44,225 nucleotides of DNA from Candidatus Poseidoniaceae archaeon (GTDB lineage: Archaea; Thermoplasmatota; Poseidoniia; Poseidoniales; Poseidoniaceae), in NCBI GenBank assembly GCA_949373075.1, contig CASIBX010000025.1, positions 1 to 44,225 of the forward strand, written 5' to 3'. This document shows, in pieces, positions 25,549 to 34,497 of the stretch. The position numbers and the translations under genes are program-made. The notes beneath the pieces are model-generated. The model was not told the origin of the DNA, made no database searches, and saw nothing but the letters and a program-made list of their open reading frames with translations. How positions within the stretch are numbered: position 1 is the stretch's first letter; the number at the start of each line of letters is the position of its first letter.

Positions 25549-26087
25549 TGGGGATAGAAATTGAACGACGATTCTTCATAGATGGTCGTGGACAAAAGCC
25601 CTGGCGTGGAGAAAGAGCGCTCTCCATATTCCAATGCTACCTTACTGGAGTTACATTGGACAAGGGAACTATTGTATGGAATGGTCACAATTTGGCCTTT
25701 GAAGAAACTGAGTTAGCAAACATATCAACGTGGAGAATTAGGCTACAAGACGGTGAGGCTATACTTACCGCAAAGGGCTCAAGAACTGGCGCAACTGCTA
25801 TGGAGTTTGAATGGCCGCTTTCACAAGAATTGTTCAAGTCTCTTTCACTCGAAGATTTGCCAAGCATAACCAAAACCCGCTATCTTTGGGATGGAGAAGA
25901 CGGGTTGCTGTGGGAAGTTGATGAATTTGAATCGCCGCTAGCAGGGTTAATTATCGCTGAAGTTGAATTAGAAAGCGAAAATCAGCCCGTGGTTATTCCT
26001 CCGTGGACTGGTCTCGAATTGACCAACCTCAGAGGGTGGTCCAATGCAGCATTGGCTAGGATGTTGAAGGATGCAATGCATCCTTGA
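25548..26087 (+). CDS. CYTH-domain protein (triphosphate-processing fold)
   Basis: 179 residues. The CYTH/triphosphate-tunnel fold is suggested by the opening EIERRFF (the ExExK motif with Arg in place of Lys), WRIRLQDGEAILTAKG (basic strand), MEFEWPL, LLWEVDEFESPL and IIAEVELES. Alternating acidic and basic strands line the tunnel that binds inorganic or organic triphosphates with metal. The activity could be tripolyphosphatase, thiamine triphosphatase or adenylyl-cyclase-like. The start is ATG 25548 inside TGATG; TTG 25545 precedes it in frame. Its 3' end overlaps the convergent aminotransferase by 32 bp. Confidence 0.85.
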   Translation: MGIEIERRFFIDGRGQKPWRGERALSIFQCYLTGVTLDKGTIVWNGHNLAFEETELANISTWRIRLQDGEAILTAKGSRTGATAMEFEWPLSQELFKSLSLEDLPSITKTRYLWDGEDGLLWEVDEFESPLAGLIIAEVELESENQPVVIPPWTGLELTNLRGWSNAALARMLKDAMHP

Positions 26088-27117
26088 TTCTTTGTAGTTC
26101 TTCGTCACTCAAAGCAGGGTGAACTGGAATTGCAACTAATTTATGCGCTATTGAATCACAATTTGGAAGACTTATTTCGTGTTGAAAGTGTTCAGAATAA
26201 ACTTGGTGACGATTGCAAGGTATTGGATAGTGAACTCTTGCATCTATTGCGTGGCTATCAAAATGGGCGATTAGTGACACAGGGTCATCTGACAAAATAC
26301 ATAATTGGTGCCAAGCGTGTTCGCTATTTTCACGAATCTTTGTTGGATGATTTAACGCACCTGAGTTGGTTCTTCTTTTGGTAATCCAACTGTCGATATG
26401 TTTCAATTGAACTCTGCCTATTGCAGCATTGACTTCACTCATCCGTAAATTAGTACCAAGTTCTACTGATTCTAGAGTGTCATCTCTCCCATGGTCTACC
26501 AAACGCTTCAGGCGCTCAGCAAGTTCTGGACGAGTGGTTGTCACCATTCCACCTTCGCCCCCAACAGCCATATTCTTGGATGGGAAAAAGGAAAAACAGG
26601 CAATATCGCCAATCGCTCCCGCCATTTTCCCATCAAGTAATGCTCCGTGGGCTTGAGCTGCATCTTCTATCAAAGAGATTCCATGAGAATCACAGATTGT
26701 TCGTAAACGAGATGAAAACACTTGACCAAAGATATGTACTCCAATTACAGCCTTTGTTTTGGAAGTGATTTTTGACTCGACGTCATCGGGGCAAATGCAC
26801 CAATAATCTTCTTCAATATCTGCAAAAACCGGTGTAGCCCCGACCAAACTTACAGCTGTTGCTGTTGCAATAAAAGTCATTCCTGGAACTATTACTTCGT
26901 CGCCAGGACCAATATCTAACAGTCGCATAGCAGCCCATAGTGCCGCTGAACCGCTTTGACAAGGGACTGCAGAAATAGCACCGCACCATTTTGCAAATTC
27001 TTCGCCAAATGCTCTAGCCTGTGGGCCCTTAACCCAACGGCCACTAGATAATGCTGATACTGCGGCTCTCTCGCACTCATCATCCCAGTATGGCTTGGCT
27101 AAAGCGATACGAGTCAT
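26056..27117 (-). CDS. DegT/DnrJ/EryC1/StrS-family PLP aminotransferase
   Basis: About 353 residues from ATG 27117. Type I fold PLP enzyme of the sugar-aminotransferase family: SGRWVKGPQARAFGEEF, CQSGSAALWAAM, GDEVIVPGMTFIATATAV, LIEDAAQAHGA, and the Schiff-base Lys in CFSFFPSKNMAVGGEGG. LGTNLRMSEVNAAIG completes the active site. These enzymes aminate keto-sugars for surface glycans or glycosylated products. The frame is open up to ATG 27210, which overlaps the divergent gene's ATG as CATG. The start at MTRIALAKPYWDDE is closer to the family N-terminus and leaves a 91-bp divergent spacer, but ATG 27174 or 27210 cannot be excluded. Confidence 0.92.
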   Translation of the reverse strand: MTRIALAKPYWDDECERAAVSALSSGRWVKGPQARAFGEEFAKWCGAISAVPCQSGSAALWAAMRLLDIGPGDEVIVPGMTFIATATAVSLVGATPVFADIEEDYWCICPDDVESKITSKTKAVIGVHIFGQVFSSRLRTICDSHGISLIEDAAQAHGALLDGKMAGAIGDIACFSFFPSKNMAVGGEGGMVTTTRPELAERLKRLVDHGRDDTLESVELGTNLRMSEVNAAIGRVQLKHIDSWITKRRTNSGALNHPTKIRENSEHAWHQLCILSDDPVSLIAHFDSHAIDARVHYPIPCNRHQVYSEHFQHEISLPNCDSIAHKLVAIPVHPALSDEELQRIKDALHPSTS

Positions 27118-27208
27118 GCTCCGGCGAAGAGGTTCGCCTCCTTGAGTGTGTCCCGCCAACTGCGCAGGCGTAGTCATCCTCAAGAGTGCGGGCATCATTG
27201 GCTGACTC

Positions 27209-29554
27209 ATGTCGGAGGATGGGGCTCATGAATTGAGAGACCTCGTCGATGATATTCTTGAGACACCCCAGCCAAAAAAGAAGAAGAAAATAAAGGCTAA
27301 AGGAATGCTCCTTGGTGAAAGAAGAGACACTGGAGATATTGTCCAAATTGACAAGATGGTTTTGGCTAGACACGCCGCCATGTTGGGTTCGACTGGTTCT
27401 GGAAAAACAGTGATGGCTAAGACCGTTATCGAAGAAGCCGCTTTGGCAGGAATACCATCCCTTATTCTTGACCCACAGGGCGACTTAGCAAGACTTGCAT
27501 TAGCGATTAATGAGGGTGATTTAATCGAGCAGGGTGGCGAAGTAGACCGGATGAAAAAACTTATTTCAAAAATGGAAGTTAGAATTTGGACCCCCCTAAG
27601 GTCGAAAGGTTTGCCGTTATGTATCGACCCTTTTCGCTCACCACCGGCTGATCTAGACCCTGAAGAAGCAATTACTGCATGGGACATGGTTGCGGCTGGA
27701 TTCAGTAATCTTGCTGGATTTGATGTTGAGAAAACCCAAGGTAAAGTAGTCAAACCATTCCTATACGAGGTATTGGTCAATGGAACAAGACTGGGTCTTG
27801 ATGTTGGTGATTTCCAAGGCTTGGCTAAAGTTGTAAGAGAGCCTCAAGATTGTTTCACTAGAGCGCTATATCCTCACGCCTTTATCGACATCGAAGGCGA
27901 GGAAAAGCCAGACGTCCCTACTTGGGAGGAAATCATGTTCGAGCATGGTCTGAGAGACTATGATGAAATGTTACCTAAATCTACTCGAAACGATTTAGCT
28001 CGACGCTTGTCGGCATTCAGTAGTGGTGTGAACCAGTTATTGTTCTCAAATGGAGTTCCAATAGATATTGATGCTTTTTGCGAACCCGCAATGCCGGGAA
28101 AAGTCCCGCTTAATATCGTATATCTCAATACGATTCAGGACGAAGCACAAAAGCAATATTTCGTCCAAGAACTGGCTCGTGAATTATATGATTGGATGTT
28201 AACTCAACAACCTGCAGAAGGAGAATTGAAATTACTCTTTTTCATGGATGAAGTTGCGCCTTATCTGCCACCCCATCCAAGAAATCCCCCGGCTAAAGAT
28301 TTGATTAAACTAATTTTCAAACAGGCGAGAAAGTATGGTGTTGCCTGTGTCTTGGCAACTCAGAATGTTTCCGACGTAGACTACAAAATTCTCGCACAGG
28401 CAAATACCACATTCATTGGAAGATTTACTCAGCCGCAAGATATCGACAAAGTTAGACATCTTCTAAAAGAAAGTGGTGGCGACCAAGACTTGGTCAAACA
28501 ATTACCTACACTTGACGCCGGCCAGTTCCAAATGGTAGCACCAGACGTAGACCCTGCTCCCGTTCCAATTCAATGCCGCTGGCTGTACACGGACCACGGC
28601 GCACCACTGAATGAAGACCAAGTCGAAGAAGCGACAACTCCTGAAATTAGAGCTTGGGCCAAGGCAAGAAGTGCAGGAAAGGGGCGCAGCAGGGGGAGAG
28701 GCGCTGCTGCTGCTGCCGCTAGAGGTTCGAAATGGACCGGTGCTAAGGAAGATGATTCAGAAGGGATTGTTGAGTCTGCCCGATTAAAGTCGGTAGGTGG
28801 AATGACGGCTGCAGCACAGGGAGTAGTAGATGATTCAGCATTTGAAGTTCGATTGATGGGGGGATTATCTGTACTGAAAGATGGGCGAGATCCACTCTAT
28901 GTTATGCAAGCCACAGTAAATGCAACTACGGCTTTGGTAATGGCTTGGACATTGGTTGCAATTCTACTCGCCTGGAGAGATACTTCGCTAGAATGGTGGT
29001 GGCTTGCAGGGAGTTTTGTCCTAACTTTCGGAGTTGGGTTGGTAATTTCCCTCGAGATGCTACTCTCTCATGATGCTGAGTTGCTTCGCAAGTTAGGTAA
29101 CTTTGCAAGAACTTCTCAATTATTGATAATCGTATGGCTGTGGGGATTGCTATATTGGTCGTTCAACGGACTGGATTTGTATGGTGCTGAACCTTTGCTA
29201 GAAGTGGTAATTGTTTGGGTTACATTATTCCTAGCAATAGATGGCTGGAATCGTTTCAAGTTGGGAAGAATTCGTTGGAATGGTGGCAACGCTCTCTCTA
29301 AATTAAAGGGAATTACTGCTGTCTTGACCGACACACAACTTACTGAAATGCAATCTAATTCAAAGCAGATATTGGCAGGGATGAGATGGATTTTAGATCT
29401 GGCTACGTTAACGTGGCTATGCGTTCTGCTAATCGATGACCCTGCTGGTTATTGGGCTAGACCTACGTTGTGGTTAGCCTCATTATACGCTCTAACATTC
29501 GGTGCTGAAACATGGCTTAGGCTACGTGGAAGGATGCCCGAGGTGTTAGCTTGA
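27209..29554 (+). CDS. HerA/FtsK-like ATPase fused to a C-terminal membrane domain
   Basis: 781 residues. After a Lys-rich linker, the P-loop NTPase of the HerA/DUF87 type has Walker A GSTGSGKTVMAKTV (about residue 60), SLILDPQGDLARLAL, Walker B LLFFMDEVAPYLP (about 350) and ACVLATQNVSDVDYKIL with an Arg-containing GRFTQPQDIDKV. An Arg/Gly/Ala linker (about 490-510) leads to a domain with four or five transmembrane helices (about 568-625, 640-690 and 725-760). HerA proteins pump or translocate DNA; membrane tethering would suggest DNA or protein translocation at the envelope, but that is inference. The TGA overlaps the TTG of the flavoprotein gene by 4 nt. Confidence 0.88.
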   Translation: MSEDGAHELRDLVDDILETPQPKKKKKIKAKGMLLGERRDTGDIVQIDKMVLARHAAMLGSTGSGKTVMAKTVIEEAALAGIPSLILDPQGDLARLALAINEGDLIEQGGEVDRMKKLISKMEVRIWTPLRSKGLPLCIDPFRSPPADLDPEEAITAWDMVAAGFSNLAGFDVEKTQGKVVKPFLYEVLVNGTRLGLDVGDFQGLAKVVREPQDCFTRALYPHAFIDIEGEEKPDVPTWEEIMFEHGLRDYDEMLPKSTRNDLARRLSAFSSGVNQLLFSNGVPIDIDAFCEPAMPGKVPLNIVYLNTIQDEAQKQYFVQELARELYDWMLTQQPAEGELKLLFFMDEVAPYLPPHPRNPPAKDLIKLIFKQARKYGVACVLATQNVSDVDYKILAQANTTFIGRFTQPQDIDKVRHLLKESGGDQDLVKQLPTLDAGQFQMVAPDVDPAPVPIQCRWLYTDHGAPLNEDQVEEATTPEIRAWAKARSAGKGRSRGRGAAAAAARGSKWTGAKEDDSEGIVESARLKSVGGMTAAAQGVVDDSAFEVRLMGGLSVLKDGRDPLYVMQATVNATTALVMAWTLVAILLAWRDTSLEWWWLAGSFVLTFGVGLVISLEMLLSHDAELLRKLGNFARTSQLLIIVWLWGLLYWSFNGLDLYGAEPLLEVVIVWVTLFLAIDGWNRFKLGRIRWNGGNALSKLKGITAVLTDTQLTEMQSNSKQILAGMRWILDLATLTWLCVLLIDDPAGYWARPTLWLASLYALTFGAETWLRLRGRMPEVLA

Positions 29555-30216
29555 AAGATGAATTTGTTCCGCTTGAATGGAATGAATTACCAGTTACTGA
29601 AATGGAACGAAGAGCGGGTGCTCTGTATGAACAAATGAATTTGCGCCGTACAACGCGTCACTTCTCTAAACGACCTGTCTCCAGAGAATTAATCGAGAAG
29701 GCGATTATGTGCGGGGCAACTGCCCCTAGTGGAGCGCATTTACAACCTTGGACATTCGTTGCAGTTAGTAGCGCTGAAATGAAGATGAAGATGCGGGAAG
29801 CGGCTGAAATTGAGGAAGAGAGAACCTATTCTGAAAGAATGCCAGAAGCCTGGCAGGAATTATTGCAACCGCTTGGGACAGATGCGGTGAAGGAACACAT
29901 GACTGATGCTCCCTGGTTGGTCGTCTTGTTCAGACAATCCAAACGTATGCGTTCAAATGGAGAATTTGGTCCGACTTACTATTCTACAGAATCTTGTGGC
30001 ATTGCGGCTGGTATGTTTATCCAAGCTATACACAATATGGGCTTAGTCACGCTTACTCACACTCCGTCTCCAATGGGTTTCCTGAGAGGGATTTTAGGGC
30101 GGCCAGCGCATGAACATGCGATGTTGGTAATGCCTGTTGGGTATCCTGCAGAAGATGCTACTGTTCCAAAATTATCGAGAAAGCCACTAGATGATGTGGC
30201 TGTTTTCTTCGAATAA
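29551..30216 (+). CDS. nitroreductase-fold flavoprotein, iodotyrosine-deiodinase-like
   Basis: 221 residues. The FMN-binding signature RRTTRHFS (about 32-39), TAPSGAHLQPWTFV (about 57-70) and LVTLTHTPSP, then LGRPAHEHAMLVMPVGYPAEDATVP, follows the vertebrate IYD pattern nearly segment by segment. The IYD lid residues also seem kept: a Glu and Tyr four apart (about E89 and Y93) and Lys in AVKEHM (about K114). IYD reductively dehalogenates halotyrosines. Starting with TTG at 29551, it overlaps the HerA-like gene's TGA, so coupling is likely. Substrate specificity here is inferred from motifs, not shown. Confidence 0.88.
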   Translation: MKDEFVPLEWNELPVTEMERRAGALYEQMNLRRTTRHFSKRPVSRELIEKAIMCGATAPSGAHLQPWTFVAVSSAEMKMKMREAAEIEEERTYSERMPEAWQELLQPLGTDAVKEHMTDAPWLVVLFRQSKRMRSNGEFGPTYYSTESCGIAAGMFIQAIHNMGLVTLTHTPSPMGFLRGILGRPAHEHAMLVMPVGYPAEDATVPKLSRKPLDDVAVFFE

Positions 30217-32892
30217 TCACACTGAAGTGATATCGTTTCTTTCTTTGCTAATGCCTAATTCTTTAATGGCTTTATCATAGACTTCTGCTTTGATTTGCTT
30301 GGAGCGAACCAATGAGGAAAGAGCGGCTAATGTAATGTGTTGTGCATCGATTTCGAAGAATCTTCGAAGGTTTGGTCTGGTGTCTGAGCGACCGAAACCA
30401 TCGGTTCCCAAAATCGTGAAATCTCCGCCTACCCATTGCCGGATCATGTCGGGGACTGCAATTTGATTATCGCTGACTGCAATGGTGGGGTTGGCTCCGT
30501 CTCCCAGAATTTGTTCGACATACGGGACTTGGCGAGCACCTGCTGGGCTGAGCCGGTTTTCTCTCTCACATTCTAGGCCTTCTCTGCGAAGTTCGCCATA
30601 TGATGTGGCCGACCAAATCTCTGAACGAACGCCATAGGTTTCGAGAACTTCAACGGCAGATAGGAGTTGAAGCATAATTGGACCTGAGCCAATCAGTCGC
30701 ACTACTGGCCCTTCGCCTTTTGGAGCGCTACGTAACTTGTATGCGCCCTTGATGATTCCTTCATCTACGCCCGCAGGCTTTGGAGGCATTGGGTGGTTTT
30801 CATTGTATACTGCGATGTAATACATCAGGTCTCTTTCTTCGACAAACATCTCATTGATACCTGAACGAATAATGGTTGCTAACTCGTAAGCAAACGCCGG
30901 GTCATAGGCCCTGATAGCGGGATTGGTGTGCGCCATTAGCAAACTGTGGCCATCCTGGTGTTGAAGTCCCTCGCCATTCAGAGTGGTTCGACCACTAGTG
31001 GCTCCAATCATGAAACCTCGAGCTCGCTGGTCCGCCGCCGACCAGATTAAGTCAGCAACTCTTTGGAAACCGAACATACTGTAAAAGATGTAGAATGGAA
31101 TTGTTGCACAGCCCTGTGTTGAATAAGAGGTTGCGCTGGCGATAAATGTGGACATTGCTCCGGCTTCAGAGATACCCTCTTCGAATAATTGCCCTGTCTC
31201 GCTTTCTTTGTATTTCATCAACATTTTATGATCTACAGGAGTGTACAATTGCCCCTCTGGGTGGTATATTCCAAATTGAGCGAATAGTGGGTCCATTCCG
31301 AAAGTTCTCGCTTCATCTGGCACAACAGGAACTACTCTTTCGCCGATTGATTTGTCTTTCATTAATCCACTCAGAAGACGAACAAATGCCATTGTTGTCG
31401 ACACTTGCATTTTGCCCTTTGTTCCTTCATCGAATGTAGAATATCCCTCTGGGCCAGGGGGCTGTAAATTAGTAGGTGGTGCTCTTCTTTCTGGACAGAA
31501 TCCGCCCATTTCTTCTCGCCTTTTCTTGAGGTAGGCGACGACTTCTGGAACATCTTTAGGCTCGATAAATGGGTACTCTTTCAACTCTTCATCGGTGAAT
31601 GATAAATTTAGGTCATCTCGCATCCATTTGATGCTGTCTTCATCGGCCTTTTTCTTACCGTGGGTGGAGTTGCGTCCTGCGAAAGCAGGCCCTAGACCAT
31701 ATCCCTTAATCGTACGAGCAAAGATGATTGTTGGCTTGTCATCACATGCCTCGGCAGCAGCGTATGCTGCATTGATTTTGACCATGTCGTGGCCCCCAAG
31801 GTTAGACGCTAATGCCTCTAAATCTTCATCTCCGAGATGAGAGACCATCGCTTTCAACTGTGGAGTATTGAATAATTCATTTCTGAAGGTTGTAGCATCG
31901 CTTGTGAAGATGCGTTGCTCGTCGCCATCAACGAGTTCTTGTAAGCGGTTTGCAAGTATACCTTCAGAGTCTCTAGCGAATAAGTCGTCCCACATACAAC
32001 CCCAGAGGATTTTGATTACATTCCATCCTGAGCCACGGAATCTGCCTTCTAATTCCTGTACAATTTTCGAATTACCTCTAACTGGGCCATCCAGTCTTTG
32101 AAGATTACAATTCATTATCATGATTACATTGTCAAGGTTTTCTCGGCCAGCGAGAGAAAGTTGTGACAAAGACTCTGGTTCATCAGATTCGCCATCTCCC
32201 ATCGTATACCAAACACGAGAGTTTGATGTGTCCGCTAATCCTCTACTAGTCAAATATCGATTGAATCGAGCGGTATGAATTGCAGTCATTCCACCAAGGC
32301 CCATGGATACGCTAGGATATTCCCAGAAATTGGGCATCAAGCGAGGATGAGGGTAGGAAGAGAGCCCGTTTCCGTCGCATTCGATTCTGAAATTATCGAT
32401 GTTTTCTCTAGTTAAGCGCCCTTCAAGCCAAGCTCTAGCATAGACGCCGGGACTTGCGTGGCCCTGCCAATATACGTGGTCGCCCCACCCATCAAGGTCC
32501 TTACCTCGATAGTAGTGGTTTTGACCAACTTCCCATAAGTGAGAGTTAGATGCAAATGTGGAGATGTGTCCTCCTATGCCGTCGTTGGTTTGGTTAGCCC
32601 TAGTTACCATCATCATTGCATTCCAAGTAATGATTCCATGAAGGCGGGCTTCCATTTCTAGGTCGCCGGGATATCTTGGTTGGCTCGAAGGATGAATAGT
32701 GTTGAGATAAGGAGTGTTGACGACATCCATGTCAACGCCTTCTTCACGAGCTGCTGCAATCGTTTGCAATAGCAGCCTGTGGGCTCTTTCTGGACCAAGT
32801 GCATCGCTAACCGCCCTGATGGCTTCTTGCCATTCCAGAGTCTGTTCAGGATCTGGATCGGGTAAAGTATCGCGGAAGTCGTCACCACCCAT
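30217..32892 (-). CDS. aceE: pyruvate dehydrogenase E1 component, homodimeric (AceE type)
   Basis: 891 residues, matching the length of bacterial homodimeric E1. The N-terminal half has DGIGGHISTFASNSHLWEVG and HVYWQGHASPGVYARAW, the ThDP motif MGDGESDEPESLSQL and NVIMIMNCNLQRLDGPVRGN, and IFARTIKGYGLGPAFAGRN. The C-terminal half has GATSGRTTLNGEGLQHQDGHS and GTDGFGRSDTRPNLRRFF. It decarboxylates pyruvate and reductively acetylates the lipoyl E2. No E2, E3 or lipoylation genes are adjacent. GGAGAGA lies 6 nt before ATG 32892, a good SD. The stop abuts the convergent flavoprotein stop with no gap. Confidence 0.96.
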   Translation of the reverse strand: MGGDDFRDTLPDPDPEQTLEWQEAIRAVSDALGPERAHRLLLQTIAAAREEGVDMDVVNTPYLNTIHPSSQPRYPGDLEMEARLHGIITWNAMMMVTRANQTNDGIGGHISTFASNSHLWEVGQNHYYRGKDLDGWGDHVYWQGHASPGVYARAWLEGRLTRENIDNFRIECDGNGLSSYPHPRLMPNFWEYPSVSMGLGGMTAIHTARFNRYLTSRGLADTSNSRVWYTMGDGESDEPESLSQLSLAGRENLDNVIMIMNCNLQRLDGPVRGNSKIVQELEGRFRGSGWNVIKILWGCMWDDLFARDSEGILANRLQELVDGDEQRIFTSDATTFRNELFNTPQLKAMVSHLGDEDLEALASNLGGHDMVKINAAYAAAEACDDKPTIIFARTIKGYGLGPAFAGRNSTHGKKKADEDSIKWMRDDLNLSFTDEELKEYPFIEPKDVPEVVAYLKKRREEMGGFCPERRAPPTNLQPPGPEGYSTFDEGTKGKMQVSTTMAFVRLLSGLMKDKSIGERVVPVVPDEARTFGMDPLFAQFGIYHPEGQLYTPVDHKMLMKYKESETGQLFEEGISEAGAMSTFIASATSYSTQGCATIPFYIFYSMFGFQRVADLIWSAADQRARGFMIGATSGRTTLNGEGLQHQDGHSLLMAHTNPAIRAYDPAFAYELATIIRSGINEMFVEERDLMYYIAVYNENHPMPPKPAGVDEGIIKGAYKLRSAPKGEGPVVRLIGSGPIMLQLLSAVEVLETYGVRSEIWSATSYGELRREGLECERENRLSPAGARQVPYVEQILGDGANPTIAVSDNQIAVPDMIRQWVGGDFTILGTDGFGRSDTRPNLRRFFEIDAQHITLAALSSLVRSKQIKAEVYDKAIKELGISKERNDITSV

Positions 32893-32944
32893 GGATATCT
32901 CTCCGGTTTGAATGGGACCATAGTCTCCATTTCAAGCAATCGCT

Positions 32945-33334
32945 TTACGCAGTCATTACACAATTGTACCAATTTTGTAAAATTGAGGCACATTCTTCCT
33001 CGCTTTTAGAGGTCACAACGTTGTTCGGAATCCCGCCACTCATGGCAGCATCTGCGATAGTTATTGAGCCCTTAATTGGGATAATTTCAATTGTTTTTGT
33101 ATGGTCTTTATACAATCCAACTTCAAACTTTACCCATGGGTCCGAGTCGCCAACTAATAGCCCAAACATGTCTGTGAATAAAAGACTAGAAAGGTCTTCT
33201 GCGCTGTGAAATGAGCAAAGTCCAGATAACGTTTCAAGAAGCGCTTCTGATTGAGGTTCTAATTCTGGTTTGGATTCAATAAAGCCAGATTTGCTCATTG
33301 TTAAAAGGGGCATTTCGTCCATAATATCGTACAT
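32945..33334 (-). CDS. hypothetical protein downstream of the Rieske oxygenase
   Basis: 129 residues; alternative start ATG 33298. Mixed alpha/beta, acidic. KPELEPQSEALLETLSGLC and DLSSLLFTDMFGLLVGD look helical; a beta segment WVKFEVGLYKDHTKTIEIIPIKG follows, with a final Cys-rich CASILQNWYNCV. No family recognised. It begins 7 nt after the Rieske gene stop, so it may encode an accessory subunit, but no ferredoxin or flavin motif is visible. The next same-strand gene is aceE, 52 nt away. Confidence 0.65.
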   Translation of the reverse strand: MYDIMDEMPLLTMSKSGFIESKPELEPQSEALLETLSGLCSFHSAEDLSSLLFTDMFGLLVGDSDPWVKFEVGLYKDHTKTIEIIPIKGSITIADAAMSGGIPNNVVTSKSEEECASILQNWYNCVMTA

Positions 33335-33341
33335 CCGGATT

Positions 33342-34412
33342 TCATTTGTTAACTTTATTCAAGTTGGAAATAATTCTATGGAAGTGGTGAACTCCTTGCT
33401 CTCTAGTTGGAGAATATCTCCCCCTATCATAGACCTTAGAATACATTCCTTTTTGCACCATTTCGATAATTTCTTGGTCTTGAATCTCGACTGTGTCCAA
33501 TATTGAGCCAGCGCCCTGTTCGGCCAATTCAGAATCTCCCACATATCCTTTATACAGAATCCTACACTTATTTGTTGAGACAGGAACTACGAGGTTTAGC
33601 GACATTCCCCACGGATAAAAATTGAACATCATATTGGGAAATAGCCACAGATAATACGCAGCGATATCTTGCCCTTCATCTGGATGGCCAGGCGGCAAAT
33701 CGAATTTCAAATCCCCCTCTACTGCTTTACCAATTTGAATTACGCCACCATCAAATGTTTCAGTAATATATCCTGAATAGTCCAAAGCCTGATTTAATTC
33801 CGGGTGGACAAATGGTATGTGAAACCCTTCTAGATAATTATCAACATAAAGCATCCAGTTTGCTGAAACTTGGTGGTCACGGTCTCGTGTTGGGTCGTGT
33901 TTTAGGGATTGAATATTCAAGAAGTCAAGTCGCGGTTTTAGAGCACCCCAGGGCAGAGGTTCACAGTCTGATTGTGATGTGAAATACATCCCAAGATATT
34001 CTTCGATAGGGAATTGTGGAAGGTCATCTTTTTTGCTGGGAAAATTGGTAGCTTGCTCAAATTCGGGCATGTTTCTAAAATTACCTTTCAGATCGAAAGT
34101 TCGACCGTGATAAGCGCATTGCAGAGTTTTCTTATCACACTCAGAAATTGCCAAACGCATGCCGCGATGAGTACATACATTCGACATGCACCTTACTTCA
34201 TCGGTTTTTGTTAAAACCATAGATTCGCCAGTTATGTCTTCTATGTGATTGAGTGGCTGAATTGTAACAGATTCTAATTCGGATTTATGAGCGGCAAATT
34301 GCCAACCTGAAAAGACTGATTTAAGTTCCTCGAACTCTCCCTGCCCTGTGTAAAAAACCGAAGGAAGGGTTCTGGCAACACGGATGTCGGGGTCGATTAA
34401 CTCCTCCGACAT
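33342..34412 (-). CDS. Rieske non-heme iron oxygenase, alpha subunit
   Basis: About 356 residues. The N-terminal Rieske 2Fe-2S motif is CTHRG, then 16 residues after the CxH, CAYHGRTFDLKG (about residue 80). The C-terminal catalytic domain has DNYLEGFHIPFVHPEL, the His ligands of the mononuclear iron with FHIPFVH spacing. These enzymes hydroxylate or demethylate aromatic or quaternary ammonium compounds (for example choline or carnitine-type monooxygenases); the substrate is unknown. No reductase is adjacent. The frame reaches ATG 34499, overlapping the divergent gene as CATG. ATG 34412 (MSEELIDPDIRVARTLP) is a likely start and 34466 is also possible. Confidence 0.93.
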   Translation of the reverse strand: MSEELIDPDIRVARTLPSVFYTGQGEFEELKSVFSGWQFAAHKSELESVTIQPLNHIEDITGESMVLTKTDEVRCMSNVCTHRGMRLAISECDKKTLQCAYHGRTFDLKGNFRNMPEFEQATNFPSKKDDLPQFPIEEYLGMYFTSQSDCEPLPWGALKPRLDFLNIQSLKHDPTRDRDHQVSANWMLYVDNYLEGFHIPFVHPELNQALDYSGYITETFDGGVIQIGKAVEGDLKFDLPPGHPDEGQDIAAYYLWLFPNMMFNFYPWGMSLNLVVPVSTNKCRILYKGYVGDSELAEQGAGSILDTVEIQDQEIIEMVQKGMYSKVYDRGRYSPTREQGVHHFHRIISNLNKVNK

Positions 34413-34459
34413 AATGCCATTAAGGGGCTTGGATTCTTGAGGATTCGGATTGTTAGTAA

Positions 34460-34472
34460 TTCGCATAATTGA
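34460..34472 (+). promoter_or_regulatory. TATA-like box for the DUF2817 gene
   Basis: TTCGCATAATTG on the plus strand lies about 28 nt upstream of ATG 34498 and supports a leaderless start there rather than at the earlier in-frame ATG 34450. Identified by eye. Confidence 0.35.
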
Positions 34473-34497
34473 AGTGGGGCAGCCAGTAGCAAAGTGC

